A stretch of DNA of 64,000 nt from Streptomyces albus subsp. albus (GTDB lineage: Bacteria > Actinomycetota > Actinomycetes > Streptomycetales > Streptomycetaceae), in the NCBI RefSeq assembly GCF_000725885.1, contig NZ_JODR01000024.1:1-64000 (forward strand), given 5' to 3'. The position numbers were made by a program, and so were the translations under genes. The notes beneath the pieces were generated by a model. The model was not told the DNA's origin, did no database searches, and saw only the letters and a program-made list of their open reading frames with translations. Below, in pieces: positions 9,697-18,864 of the stretch (position 1 is its first letter; each line of letters opens with the position of its first letter).

Positions 9697-10479
9697 GTGA
9701 CCCTTCCCGACAAGCAGACGGAACCGGCACAGCCGGCCACCGACGGCTCGGCGGCCCCCGAGACCGGCTCCCGGGCCGTGACGGAGGCCGCCCTCTTCGA
9801 GGCGTTCGGCGGCGTCCGGGGACTGATCGAGACCACCCTCCCCGGTCTGGTGTTCATCGCGATGTACACGGTGAACAAGAACATCCACGCCGCCGCGATC
9901 ACCGCGCTGGCGATCTCCGCCGTGATGGTCGTCGTCCGGCTGCTGCGCAAGGACACCGTCAAGCACGCCTTCAGCGGGATCTTCGGCGTCGGCTTCGGCG
10001 TGCTGTTCGCGATGATGACCGGCAACGCCAAGGACTTCTACCTGCCGGGCATGCTCTACACGCTCGGCCTGGCCCTCGCCTACATCATCACGGCCATGGC
10101 CGGGGTGCCCCTGCTCGGACTCGTCCTCGGGCCCGTCTTCAAGGAGAACCTCTCCTGGCGCAAGCGCAACCCCGGACGGAAGAAGGCCTACACCAAGGCC
10201 AGCTACGCCTGGGGCTTCATCCTGCTCGGCAAGTCCGCCGTGCTCTTCCCCCTCTACTTCTGGGGTGACACCACCCAGTTCGGCTGGGTGACGGTCGTCC
10301 TGAAAATCCCGCCGTTCCTGCTGGCGGTCTACCTCACCTGGATCTTCCTGGCGAAGGCGCCCGCGCCCATCAACGTCCTCGCCGAGATGGAGGCGGAGGA
10401 GGAGGCCGCGAAGGCGGCCAAGGCGGCTGCGAAGGCCGCCTCGGCGGAAGCCGGCAGCTCGGGCCGCCACCGCCGCTGA
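9697..10479 (+). CDS. DUF3159 family integral membrane protein
   Basis: A 260-residue membrane protein starting with GTG three bases after the OB-fold gene. The core matches the actinobacterial DUF3159 family: FGGVRGLIETTLPGLVFIAMY near the start, several hydrophobic helices, and ENLSWRKRNPGRKKAYTKASYAWG between helices. The C-terminal tail is an alanine/lysine/glutamate helix (EAEEEAAKAAKAAAKAA). No catalytic motif is seen and the function is unknown. Confidence 0.88.
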   Translation: MTLPDKQTEPAQPATDGSAAPETGSRAVTEAALFEAFGGVRGLIETTLPGLVFIAMYTVNKNIHAAAITALAISAVMVVVRLLRKDTVKHAFSGIFGVGFGVLFAMMTGNAKDFYLPGMLYTLGLALAYIITAMAGVPLLGLVLGPVFKENLSWRKRNPGRKKAYTKASYAWGFILLGKSAVLFPLYFWGDTTQFGWVTVVLKIPPFLLAVYLTWIFLAKAPAPINVLAEMEAEEEAAKAAKAAAKAASAEAGSSGRHRR

Positions 10480-10747
10480 GGCCGTGGGGCCGCCACCGCC
10501 GCTGGGGCCGTCGGGCCGTCACCGCCGCTGGGGCCGTACCCGGCGGTGCTCCCCTCTTCCGCTGCCGCGCATTCCTGCGCCCGCTCCTTCGGCGCACGCC
10601 CTGCGCCGCTTGGTGCCGCGCCCGGGCCCGTACGCGCCGTCCCGGGGTGTTCGGGGATGCGGATGGCCGAAGACCGACGGTCGTCCGCGAGGTCCGCTGC
10701 CGGAAGGGGAAGGATCCGGAGCGGACGGACAGCGGGAGGCGGTGCGG

Positions 10748-11743
10748 ATGGCCGGGCGGAGGCGGTGGGGGCCCGCAGGGCGCCCTGCGTACGGAGGCGC
10801 ACCGCGCAGGGCGGTGCTGGCGGCGGCCGTGGCCGTCACGGCGGGGGCGGCCCTCCCCGGGTGCCGCTCCCAGGACGAGGGCCTGGGCGGTGCTTCGCCC
10901 TTCACGGGGCAGGACGACGGCGGCGATCACGTACTGGCCGTGAAGGTGGACAACGTCGCCGCGGCCCGCCCGCAGACGGGGCTCGACCACGCCGACATCG
11001 TCTACACGGAACAGGTGGAGGCGGGACTCAGCCGCATACTGGCCGTCTTCGCCTCCGACATCCCCGCGACGGTCGGCCCGGTCCGCAGCGCACGGGAGTC
11101 CGACATCGAGCTGCTGCACCAGTTCGGCCGTCCCGCGCTCGCGTTCTCCGGCGCCCAGCGGAAGCTGCTGCCCGCCTTGGAGGCGGCGCCGCTGGAGCTG
11201 CTGCCGCCCGCACGGCTGCCGGACGGCTTCGTACGGGACGGCGGCCGGCGGGCTCCGCACAACCTTTATCTGAAGGCCCGCACCGCCGCGAGGGCCGCAC
11301 CGGCCGCCTCGGCACCCCGCGACATCGGTTTCCGGTTCGGCGACCCGCCCGGCGGCGGCCGGGAGACCCGCGAGGAGACGGTGGGGTACCCGGCCGCCAG
11401 GTTCACCTTCACCTGGTCCGCGGACCGTGGCCGCTGGCTCGTCGTGATGGACGGCACCCCGGCGCGTACCGCGGACGGCGGTACGCGGCTCGCGCCCGCG
11501 ACGGTGGTGATCCAGCACGTCGCGGTGCGGGCGTCCCGGTTCCGCGACCGCGGCGGCAGCATCACCCCGTTCACCGGGACGGTCGGCTCGGGCAGGGCCC
11601 GGGTGCTGCGCGACGGCAAGGCGTACGAGGCACGCTGGTCACGCCCCGGCCCGCAGCAGGGCACCACCTTCACCGACCCTGACGGGCAGCGGCTGCCCTT
11701 CGCACGCGGCCAGGTGTGGGTCGCGCTGGTACCGGAGGACTGA
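10748..11743 (+). CDS. DUF3048 domain lipoprotein
   Basis: A secreted lipoprotein of 331 residues. An arginine-rich start and hydrophobic helix (AVLAAAVAVTAGAALPGC) end in a lipobox-like cysteine, predicting membrane anchoring. The mature part shows DUF3048 features such as LAVKVDNVAAARPQTGLDHADIVY, EAGLSRILAVF, GPVRSARESD and the final block RVLRDGKAYEARWSR. The family is related to YerB of Bacillus and its function is unclear. ATG 10748 is chosen, with GGGAGG 10 bases upstream; GTG 10742 is equally possible. About 265 bp of low-complexity DNA precedes it. Confidence 0.85.
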   Translation: MAGRRRWGPAGRPAYGGAPRRAVLAAAVAVTAGAALPGCRSQDEGLGGASPFTGQDDGGDHVLAVKVDNVAAARPQTGLDHADIVYTEQVEAGLSRILAVFASDIPATVGPVRSARESDIELLHQFGRPALAFSGAQRKLLPALEAAPLELLPPARLPDGFVRDGGRRAPHNLYLKARTAARAAPAASAPRDIGFRFGDPPGGGRETREETVGYPAARFTFTWSADRGRWLVVMDGTPARTADGGTRLAPATVVIQHVAVRASRFRDRGGSITPFTGTVGSGRARVLRDGKAYEARWSRPGPQQGTTFTDPDGQRLPFARGQVWVALVPED

Positions 11744-11776
11744 CGGCGCCCCGGCGGGCGGACGGACGCCCGCGGG

Positions 11777-11844
11777 GCTGGTGCGGCTGTGGGACTGGTA
11801 CGTCCGCGGTGCTGGTGCGGCTGTGGAGCTGGTACGTCCGCAGG
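11777..11844. repeat. 34-bp tandem duplication, two copies
   Basis: Two adjacent copies (11777-11810, 11811-11844) begin GCTGGTGCGGCTGTGG and share GGTACGTCCGC, with a few mismatches. A third partial echo (GGTGGTGCGGCTG) follows. The repeat lies in the 269-bp gap between the DUF3048 gene and the convergent trkA-like gene, where no gene is seen. Confidence 0.8.
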
Positions 11845-12012
11845 GCGGCTCGTGTGCCCGCAGGGGTGGTGCGGCTGCGGGGCCGACGGCCCCGTGGGGC
11901 CGGTGAGGACGGCGGACCCACGGGTGACCGGGACCGGCCGCGCCGGCCCCGGTGCATCGTGGCCCGCCAGGCCCGCGGACCCGGGTAGGCCCGCCAGACC
12001 CGTCCGGTCCGG

Positions 12013-12675
12013 TCAGGACCGGGCGGAGAGCAGCTCCTCCAGCTGCTCCTCGCGTGCGGGGGCCGCCACGAACAGCAGCTCGTCACCGGCCTCCAGCGCG
12101 TCGTCCCGGTCGGGGGTCAGCACCCGGTTGCCGCGGATGATGGTGACCAGGGAGGTGTCCTCCGGCCAGTCGACGTCCCCGACCCGGGTGCCGGCCAGTG
12201 TCGACTCCGGCGGCAGGGTCAGCTCCACCAGGTTGGCGTCGCCCTGCGAGAACCGCATCAGCCGCACCAGATCGCCGACGGAGACGGCCTCCTCCACCAG
12301 CGCGGACATCAGCCGCGGCGTGGAGACGGCGACGTCCACCCCCCAGGACTCGTTGAAGAGCCACTCGTTCTTCGGGTTGTTGACCCGGGCCACGACGCGC
12401 GGAACGCCGTACTCCGTCTTGGCGAGCAGCGAGACGACGAGGTTGACCTTGTCGTCACCGGTCGCGGCGATCACGGTGTGGCAGCGCTCCAACGCCGCCT
12501 CGTCGAGCGAGGTGATCTCGCACGCGTCCGCGAGCAGCCACTCGGCCTGCGGCACCCGCTCGACGGAGATCGCCGTCGGGGCCTTGTCGATGAGCAGCAC
12601 CTCGTGCCCGTTCTCGAGCAGCTCTCCCGCGATGGAGCGGCCCACAGCGCCGGCTCCCGCAATCGCCACCCTCAT
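12013..12675 (-). CDS. TrkA-type K+ transport regulatory protein (RCK)
   Basis: A 220-residue cytoplasmic protein with an N-terminal Rossmann RCK_N domain (MRVAIAGAGAVGRSIAGELL, then VLLIDK) binding NAD(H) or nucleotide, and a C-terminal RCK_C domain (residues about 135-215: LVELTLPPESTLAGTRVGDV... DELLFVAA). Such proteins gate Trk/Ktr or APC-type potassium transporters. It is the downstream member of a tandem pair on the minus strand, 88 bases after the other trkA-like gene. The start at 12675 has GAGGAA upstream. Confidence 0.93.
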   Translation of the reverse strand: MRVAIAGAGAVGRSIAGELLENGHEVLLIDKAPTAISVERVPQAEWLLADACEITSLDEAALERCHTVIAATGDDKVNLVVSLLAKTEYGVPRVVARVNNPKNEWLFNESWGVDVAVSTPRLMSALVEEAVSVGDLVRLMRFSQGDANLVELTLPPESTLAGTRVGDVDWPEDTSLVTIIRGNRVLTPDRDDALEAGDELLFVAAPAREEQLEELLSARS

Positions 12676-12763
12676 GCTGTGTTCCTCTTGTTCGCTTCCG
12701 CGCCCACGCGGCAGGGCGCGGGCTCCGTGGTCGTCTGCGGCCCGGCCGCCGGGGCTGCGGCGC

Positions 12764-13438
12764 TCACGACTGCGGCCCCACGGCAAAGACTTCCTCAACT
12801 CGGGCGACGTCCTCGGTGCGCATCACGACGTGCACCAGATCGCCCTCCTGGAGCACCGTCTCGGCGGTCGGCAGTATGGCCTCGCCCAGCCGGGTGAGGA
12901 AGGCGATGCGTACCCCCGCCTCCTCCTGGAGCCTGCTCACCCGGTGGCCGACCCATGCCGCCGAGGTGTGGACCTCGGCCAGCTGCACGGCCCCGCTCGG
13001 ATCCCGCCACAGCGGTTCGGAACCGGAGGGGAGCAGCCGGCGCAGCATCTGGTCCGCCGTCCAGCGCACCGTCGCCACCGTCGGGATGCCGAGGCGCTGG
13101 TAGACCTCGGCACGGCGCGGGTCGTAGATCCGTGCGGCCACATGCGCTGTGCCGAACATCTCACGGGCCACCCGGGCCGCGATGATGTTGGAATTGTCAC
13201 CGCTGCTGACCGCGGCGAACGCCCCGGCCTCCTCGATCCCGGCCTCGCGCAGGGTGTCCTGGTCGAAGCCGATGCCTGTGACCCGGCGCCCGCCGAAGCC
13301 CGACCCGAGGCGCCGGAACGCGGTGGGGTCCCGGTCGATGACCGCCACCGTATGGCCCTGTCGCTCCAGGGTCTGCGCGAGCTCCGCTCCTACTCGTCCG
13401 CAGCCCATGATCACAATGTGCAACGCCCGTCCCTTCAT
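12764..13438 (-). CDS. TrkA-type K+ transport regulatory protein (RCK)
   Basis: A second RCK protein, 224 residues: nucleotide-binding motif IVIMGCGRVGAELAQTLE, VAVIDRDP, the RCK_N core to about residue 135, then an RCK_C domain (VQLAEVHTSAAWVGHRVSRL... GDLVHVVMR). It is divergent from the KimA-like transporter gene with only 54 bp between them, so the pair and the transporter likely share a control region and act together. The start at ATG 13438 precedes a second possible start (TTG, HIVIMGCG) five codons in. Confidence 0.93.
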   Translation of the reverse strand: MKGRALHIVIMGCGRVGAELAQTLERQGHTVAVIDRDPTAFRRLGSGFGGRRVTGIGFDQDTLREAGIEEAGAFAAVSSGDNSNIIAARVAREMFGTAHVAARIYDPRRAEVYQRLGIPTVATVRWTADQMLRRLLPSGSEPLWRDPSGAVQLAEVHTSAAWVGHRVSRLQEEAGVRIAFLTRLGEAILPTAETVLQEGDLVHVVMRTEDVARVEEVFAVGPQS

Positions 13439-13492
13439 CCCGTACAGCGGGCCGTCTCAGCATCGCACGACTGACCGCATACGATCCTCTGC

Positions 13493-15583
13493 GTGTCCAG
13501 GATGACCGACGTACCGAAACGACTCCTCCTCGGGAGGGCGCTCCGCAGCGACAGACTGGGCGAGACGCTTCTCCCGAAGCGGGTCGCCCTCCCTGTCTTC
13601 GCCTCGGACCCGCTCTCCTCGGTCGCGTACGCCCCGGGTGAGGTGCTGTTGGTCCTCTCGGTCGCCGGGGTCTCCGCGTACAACTACAGTCCGTGGATCG
13701 CTGTGGCCGTCGTCGTACTGATGTTCACGGTGGTGGCCTCCTACCGGCAGAACGTGCACGCCTACCCCAGCGGCGGCGGCGACTACGAGGTGGCGACCAC
13801 CAACCTCGGACGCAGAGCGGGACTGACCGTCGCCAGCGCGCTGCTGGTCGACTACGTGCTGACCGTCGCCGTCTCGATCTCCTCCGGGGTGGAGAACCTC
13901 GGCTCGGCCATCCCCTTCGTCGTCGAGCACAAGACGTTCTGCGCGGTCGCGGTCATCGTCCTGCTGACCCTGATGAACCTGCGCGGTGTACGCGAGTCCG
14001 GCAAGCTGTTCGCCGTCCCCACCTACTGCTTCGTCGTCGGCGTCTTCGCCCTGATCATCTGGGGGCTGGTGCGCGGCCTCCTCCTGGGCGACGAGATGCG
14101 CGCCCCCACCGCCGACTACGAGATCCACACCGAACAGCACGGCATCGCCGGCTTCGCCCTGGCGTTCCTGCTGCTGCGGGCCTTCTCCTCCGGCTGTGCG
14201 GCACTCACCGGCGTGGAGGCCATCAGCAACGGCGTGCCCGCCTTCCGCAAGCCCAAGTCGAAGAACGCGGCCACCACCCTGGCGATGATGGGCGCGCTCG
14301 CCGTCACCATGTTCTGCGGCATCATCGCGTTCGCGCTGGTCACCCACGTGAAGATGGCCGAGAACCCGGCGAAGGACCTGCTGATCGACGGCCGGCCGGC
14401 GGGGGAGGACTACACCCAGAACCCGGTGATCTCGCAGGTCGCCGCGGCGGTCTTCGGCGACGGCACGGCACCCTTCGTCTTCCTGGCCGCGGCCACCGCG
14501 CTGGTGCTGTTCCTGGCGGCCAACACCGCCTACAACGGCTTCCCGCTCCTCGGCTCCATCCTGGCGCAGGACCGCTACATGCCGCGGCAGCTCCACACCC
14601 GCGGTGACCGGCTCGCCTTCTCCAACGGCATCGTCCTGCTCGCGGGAGCCGCCGCGATACTCGTGGTGGTCTACGACGCCGACTCCACCCGCCTCATCCA
14701 GCTCTACATCGTGGGCGTCTTCGTCTCCTTCACGCTCAGCCAGACGGGCATGGTGCGGCACTGGAACCGTCTGCTGACCACCGAGACCGACCCGGCCCGC
14801 CGCCGCCACATGCACCGCTCCCGCGCCATCAACACCTTCGGCGCCTTCCTGACCGGCCTGGTGCTGGTGGTGGTGCTGGTGACGAAGTTCACCCACGGTG
14901 CCTGGGTGTCCCTCGTGGGCATGGCCCTCTTCTACGCGGTGATGACGGCCATCCGCCGCCACTACGACCACGTCGCCGAGGAACTCGCGGCCGACGAGAC
15001 GGACGAGCCCCGGCTGCGCCCCTCCCGGGTGCACTCCTTCGTCCTCGTCTCCAAGCTCCACAAACCGACGCTGCGGGCCCTGCGCTACGCCCGTCTCATG
15101 CGCTCCGACACCCTGGAGGCCGTCACCGTCAACGTCGACCACGACGAGACGGAACAGCTGCGCCGGGAGTGGGACGAGAGCGACATCGACATCCCGCTGA
15201 CCATCCTCGACTCCCCCTACCGGGAAATCTCGCGGCCCGTCATCGACTACGTGAAACGGCTCCGCCAGGAGCGGCCCCGCGACGTCGTCAGCGTCTTCAT
15301 CCCCGAGTACGTGGTCGGCCACTGGTACGAACACCTGCTGCACAACCAGAGCGCCCTGCGCCTCAAGGGCCGTCTGCTGTTCACGCCCGGCGTCATGGTG
15401 ACCTCGGTGCCCTACCAGCTGGAATCCTCCGAACTGGCCAAACGCCGCGCCCGCAGGCGCGAACAGTGGAACGCACCGGGCTCGGTCCGCCGCGGCCCCG
15501 TCATCCCCCCGCGCAAGTCCGGCAAGGACGGCGGCGACGGCCGCGGCGGCGGGGGAGCCCTGCTGCGGCAGCGGGGCAAATAG
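13493..15583 (+). CDS. APC-superfamily transporter, KimA-like (probable K+ uptake)
   Basis: A 696-residue integral membrane protein. The N-terminal core has about 12 transmembrane helices with APC landmarks (FASDPLSSVAYAPGEVLLVL, PSGGGDYEVATTNLGRRAGL, FSSGCAALTGVEAISNGVPAF), and a C-terminal cytosolic domain of about 170 residues with a USP-like pattern follows. This architecture matches KimA-type potassium importers rather than classical amino-acid permeases, and the two adjacent RCK genes support potassium as substrate; that is inference. A basic/Gly tail ends the protein. Start GTG 13493 or ATG 13502. Confidence 0.85.
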   Translation: MSRMTDVPKRLLLGRALRSDRLGETLLPKRVALPVFASDPLSSVAYAPGEVLLVLSVAGVSAYNYSPWIAVAVVVLMFTVVASYRQNVHAYPSGGGDYEVATTNLGRRAGLTVASALLVDYVLTVAVSISSGVENLGSAIPFVVEHKTFCAVAVIVLLTLMNLRGVRESGKLFAVPTYCFVVGVFALIIWGLVRGLLLGDEMRAPTADYEIHTEQHGIAGFALAFLLLRAFSSGCAALTGVEAISNGVPAFRKPKSKNAATTLAMMGALAVTMFCGIIAFALVTHVKMAENPAKDLLIDGRPAGEDYTQNPVISQVAAAVFGDGTAPFVFLAAATALVLFLAANTAYNGFPLLGSILAQDRYMPRQLHTRGDRLAFSNGIVLLAGAAAILVVVYDADSTRLIQLYIVGVFVSFTLSQTGMVRHWNRLLTTETDPARRRHMHRSRAINTFGAFLTGLVLVVVLVTKFTHGAWVSLVGMALFYAVMTAIRRHYDHVAEELAADETDEPRLRPSRVHSFVLVSKLHKPTLRALRYARLMRSDTLEAVTVNVDHDETEQLRREWDESDIDIPLTILDSPYREISRPVIDYVKRLRQERPRDVVSVFIPEYVVGHWYEHLLHNQSALRLKGRLLFTPGVMVTSVPYQLESSELAKRRARRREQWNAPGSVRRGPVIPPRKSGKDGGDGRGGGGALLRQRGK

Positions 15584-15732
15584 CCCTCACGGGCACGCCC
15601 CGCCGTGCTGGGAGGGTGCGGGCGCCTCATGGGGGTGCGGCCCGATGAGGGCTGCACCGGGCGGCAGGCCGGTGCCCCGGCGGTATGCCCGTCCGGCACA
15701 GCCAGCGGTTGCACCCGTCCGGTACAGGCCGA

Positions 15733-15894
15733 CTGCCCGGCAGAGGTCGGCGTCCCGGCAAGGGCCGGCCGTCCGGCGCAGAGCGGCTGCCCGGCAGAGG
15801 CCGGCCTCCCGGCAGGGGCCGGCCGCCCGGCGCAGGGCGGCTGCCCGGCAGAGGCCGGCCTCCCGGCAGGGGCCGGCCGCCCGGCGCAGGGCGG
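15733..15894. repeat. 54-bp tandem repeat, three copies
   Basis: Copies 15787-15840 and 15841-15894 are identical; copy 15733-15786 is diverged. The unit begins CTGCCCGGCAGAGG and is itself made of interlocking GCCGGC/CCGGC palindromes, so any transcript would fold strongly. A second, roughly 10-bp GGGCGGACAG tandem lies at about 15925-15990. The whole 546-bp gap 15584-16129 contains no convincing gene; open frames through it are by-products of GC bias. Confidence 0.9.
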
Positions 15895-16129
15895 CTGACT
15901 GTCCAGCACAGGCCGACTGCCCCGCGCAGGGCGGACAGGGCGGACAGGGCGGACGGGGCGGATAGGGCGGATAGGGCGGGCAGGGGGACAGGACGGACAG
16001 GGGACGACGGTGGGGGCTGTCCCACCGGCCAAGTAGACTCGGCGGCTGCGGTCGTCCGCGACGTCCTTCCGGTTCCGAGCCGACTGCCCGGCCCGGCGCC
16101 ACACCCCCGTCACCTGGAGTCACCCCCTC

Positions 16130-17473
16130 ATGCCCGAAGCCAGCGCGTCCGAGCAGCCCGCTCCCTCCCTGGTGGGAGAGGAGTACGAGGTCGAGATCGG
16201 CCCGGTGGCGCACGGCGGCCACTGCGTCGCCCGCACCGAGCGGGGACAGGTGCTGTTCGTACGCCACACGCTGCCGGGCGAGCGGGTCGTCGCCCGAGTG
16301 ACCGAGGGCCGCACCGACTCCCGCTTCCTGCGCGCCGACGCCGTACGGGTGATCGAGCCCGCCAAGGACCGCATCGAGGCGCCGTGCCCCTTCTCCGGCC
16401 CCGGCCGCTGCGGCGGCTGCGACTGGCAGCACGTCAAGCCAGGCGCCCAGCGCCGCCTCAAGGCCGAGGTGCTGACCGAACAACTGGCGCGGCTCGCCGG
16501 GATGACCCCCGAGGACGTCTCCTGGGACGGCACGGTGGAGCCCGCCCCCGGCGACAAGGTCGCCCCCGGCGAGGTGCCGGCGTGGCGCACCCGTGTCCAC
16601 TACACCATCGACGCCGAGGGCCACCCCGGGCTGCTCAAGCACCGCTCCCACGAGGTGCAGCGCATCGACCACTGCCTGATCGCCGCGCCCGGCGTGGACG
16701 AACTGGGCATCGAGACCCGCACCTGGCCGCAGATCGCCTCCGTCGACGCCATCGCCGCCACCGGTTCGGGCGACCGCCAGGTCGTCCTCACCCCGCGGCC
16801 CGGTGGACGCCTCCCCCTGGTGGAGCTGAACCGCGAGGTCTCCGTCCTGCGCGTCGGCGAGAAGGACCGCGCGGTGCACCGCGTGCACGGCCGCGACTTC
16901 GTCCGCGAACGCGCGGACGACCGCACCTGGCGCGTCGGCGAGGGCGGCTTCTGGCAGGTCCACCCGCAGGCCGCCGAACTCCTCGTGGACGCCGTGATGC
17001 GCGGCCTCACCCCGCGCAAGGGCGAGACCGCCATCGACCTGTACTGCGGAGTCGGCCTGTTCGCCGGCGCGCTCGCCGACCGCGTCGGCGAGAAGGGTGC
17101 CGTCCTCGGCATCGAGTCGGGCAAGCGCGCGGTGGCCGACGCCCGCAAGAACCTCGCGGACTTCCCCCGTGTCCGCATCGAACAGGGCAAGGTCGAGAAG
17201 GTCCTGCCGCGCACCGGCATCACCGAGGCCGATCTGGTCGTCCTCGACCCGCCCCGCACCGGCGCGGGCCGCGGCATCGTCGAGTCGGTGGCGGCACTGG
17301 GCCCCCGCCGCATCGCCTACGTCGCCTGCGACCCGGCCGCCCTCGCCCGCGACCTCGCCTACTTCACCCGAGCCGGCTACCGCCCCCGCTTCCTGCGCGC
17401 CTTCGATCTGTTCCCGATGACGCACCACATGGAGTGCGTCGCCATCCTCGAACCGGCCGCGAAGGACGCCTGA
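16130..17473 (+). CDS. TRAM-domain class I SAM-dependent RNA methyltransferase (TrmA/RlmCD family)
   Basis: A 447-residue enzyme of the uracil-C5 RNA methyltransferase family. An N-terminal TRAM domain (residues about 12-72) is followed by iron-sulphur cysteines (CPFSGPGRCGGCDWQH), the SAM motif DLYCGVGLFAG, the DPPRTGAGRGI block and the catalytic cysteine in YVACDPAALARDL. It methylates uridine in tRNA or rRNA; which substrate cannot be told. Its last codons (FPMTHHMECVAILEPAAKDA) are duplicated at 26881-26950, showing that the 3' end served as an integration site while the gene stayed intact. Confidence 0.93.
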   Translation: MPEASASEQPAPSLVGEEYEVEIGPVAHGGHCVARTERGQVLFVRHTLPGERVVARVTEGRTDSRFLRADAVRVIEPAKDRIEAPCPFSGPGRCGGCDWQHVKPGAQRRLKAEVLTEQLARLAGMTPEDVSWDGTVEPAPGDKVAPGEVPAWRTRVHYTIDAEGHPGLLKHRSHEVQRIDHCLIAAPGVDELGIETRTWPQIASVDAIAATGSGDRQVVLTPRPGGRLPLVELNREVSVLRVGEKDRAVHRVHGRDFVRERADDRTWRVGEGGFWQVHPQAAELLVDAVMRGLTPRKGETAIDLYCGVGLFAGALADRVGEKGAVLGIESGKRAVADARKNLADFPRVRIEQGKVEKVLPRTGITEADLVVLDPPRTGAGRGIVESVAALGPRRIAYVACDPAALARDLAYFTRAGYRPRFLRAFDLFPMTHHMECVAILEPAAKDA

Positions 17474-17486
17474 ACTGCGGTTTTGT
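17404..17486 (+). repeat. attL-like copy of the duplicated methyltransferase 3' end
   Basis: This copy is the authentic end of the functional gene. It matches 26881-26963, including an identical 16-base stretch TGAACTGCGGTTTTGT at the end, after which the two sequences diverge abruptly. The direct orientation and gene-end position are typical of tyrosine-recombinase attachment sites in protein-coding genes. Confidence 0.8.
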
Positions 17487-18123
17487 GCGTGCGCGTTATG
17501 TGCGGTACGGGCGTTACGGGCGATATCTTGACGCTGAAATGACGCTCGTGACGCTCATTTGACGCTCGTTCTGATGGGGTGTCAGGCGCCTTGTCGGGCA
17601 GGTCAGACCCTGTCGAGGTGGCGAGCATCGACGGGGCGCCGAGGGCAGACGACGCTGAGCGCAGACCCACTGAGTCGTGCTGATCAGATGTCGCGGAAGA
17701 GACCAGTGAAGGCGGTGACCGCAGTGATGAGTGGCTGATGCCTGCTGACCTGCGCGAATGACCTTTCAGCTGTTTCATGTGCGTGCCGGTTGATGGGGCC
17801 GGAAGTCCCAGAGGGCTCCCTCTGCTGACGGGTGCCTTTCGGCTTGCACGGCAGCACGGGCAGTCGGACGGCCTCGTTGTCAGCGAGGGTGGTGGAGCGC
17901 AGCCGCGCGAAGTTGAAGCCGTGGCATGCAGGTCCCGGAAACGGCGCTCGGCGATGGCGGACAGCGCCTGTTCGCCCCGGTGCGTCTTGTCCTCGATGTT
18001 CCAGCCGCGCAGCGCGTCACCATGCGCCCTCCAGCGGCGCAAGCGGTTCCGCAAGGACACCGTGCTGATCGTGCACCCGCTCCGGCAGGGCGACGCACCA
18101 CCAAGCTTTCCGGAGACGAGCTG
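17487..18123. other. Left end of the island: arm repeats, then unreadable decayed sequence
   Basis: No intact gene is seen. At 17529-17568 there are four copies of (T)GACGCT(C/G) within 40 bases, similar to the right end and likely arm-type recombinase sites. From about 17690 to 18060 the minus strand reads, over two frames, like a damaged protein (WNIEDKTHRGEQALSAIAER, then AVTAFTGLFRDI at the end), possibly a transposase remnant but not identifiable. No remains of cas3, cas8e, cse2, cas7 or cas5 were recognised where they would be expected. Confidence 0.45.
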
Positions 18124-18858
18124 ATGTACCTGACCCGCTTCCGCCTCAACACCGGCCGCTCCGGCACACACAGACTCCTCGCCTCCCCGCACCAGATGCA
18201 CGGGGCGGTGAACATGTCCTTCCCCACCGCACCACCACGCGAGGACGGCGGCGGCCCACGCGTCCTGTGGCGCGTCGACCACGCACCTGCCGGGCGAGCC
18301 GACCTGTTCATCGTCAGCCCACAACGCCCCGACCTGACCCACCTGGTCGAACAGGCAGGATGGCCGACCCTGGACGAGCCCGGGTGGACCACCTACGCCT
18401 ACGGAGACTTCCTGGACCGGCTCACAGCGGGGGACACCTGGAGCTTCCGCCTCACCGCCAACCCCGTGCAGCACATCCGGAAACCCTCGGACCCGAACAC
18501 CCCCAGAAAACGCACCGCCCACCTCACTCTCAGGCACCAAGTGCGGTGGCTGCTCAAACGGCAGGAGAAAGCCGGTTTCGAAATCCTCCGCAAACCCGCC
18601 GGCCGGCGCCTGCTGCCCGGACAGAAAGACGACCCCGGTGATGAGCACGAAGTGATCGTGCACAACAAGGTGCCCCACCAGTTCCGCAAAGGCGACGCCC
18701 CCCGGAACGCCAAGACCGACGTGCGGCTCGTCCGCGTCACCTACGACGGCCGGCTGCGCATCACCGACCCCGACGCCCTCCGCCGCACCCTCACCTGCGG
18801 CCTGGGCAAAGCCAAAGCCTACGGCTGCGGCCTGATGACCCTCGCTCCCGAACAGTGA
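18124..18858 (+). CDS. cas6e: Type I-E CRISPR endoribonuclease Cas6e
   Basis: A 244-residue Cas6e (CasE/Cse3) protein that cuts pre-crRNA within each repeat. The start MYLTRFRLNTGRSGTHRLLA followed by the PHQMHGAVNMSF block (with the family histidine) and the C-terminal glycine-rich loop GLGKAKAYGCGLMTL are diagnostic. It is normally the last Cascade gene, after cas5; here cas5 and all other Cascade genes are missing upstream. It is followed after 6 bases by cas1, so it belongs to a cas6e-cas1-cas2 operon. An upstream extension of the frame is not used. Confidence 0.92.
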   Translation: MYLTRFRLNTGRSGTHRLLASPHQMHGAVNMSFPTAPPREDGGGPRVLWRVDHAPAGRADLFIVSPQRPDLTHLVEQAGWPTLDEPGWTTYAYGDFLDRLTAGDTWSFRLTANPVQHIRKPSDPNTPRKRTAHLTLRHQVRWLLKRQEKAGFEILRKPAGRRLLPGQKDDPGDEHEVIVHNKVPHQFRKGDAPRNAKTDVRLVRVTYDGRLRITDPDALRRTLTCGLGKAKAYGCGLMTLAPEQ

Positions 18859-18864
18859 CCCACC

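Noticed and set aside
13439..13492. Possible c-di-AMP (ydaO-type) riboswitch ahead of the KimA-like gene
   Set aside because: Only 54 bp separate it from the divergent trkA-like gene, too short for that riboswitch, and its conserved segments are not seen.
17690..18060. Transposase pseudogene at the left end of the island
   Set aside because: Two minus-strand frames look protein-like, but no DDE motif, terminal inverted repeats or family match could be recognised.
18000..18123. Remnant of cas5 directly upstream of cas6e
   Set aside because: None of the three forward frames resembles a Cas5 C-terminus.
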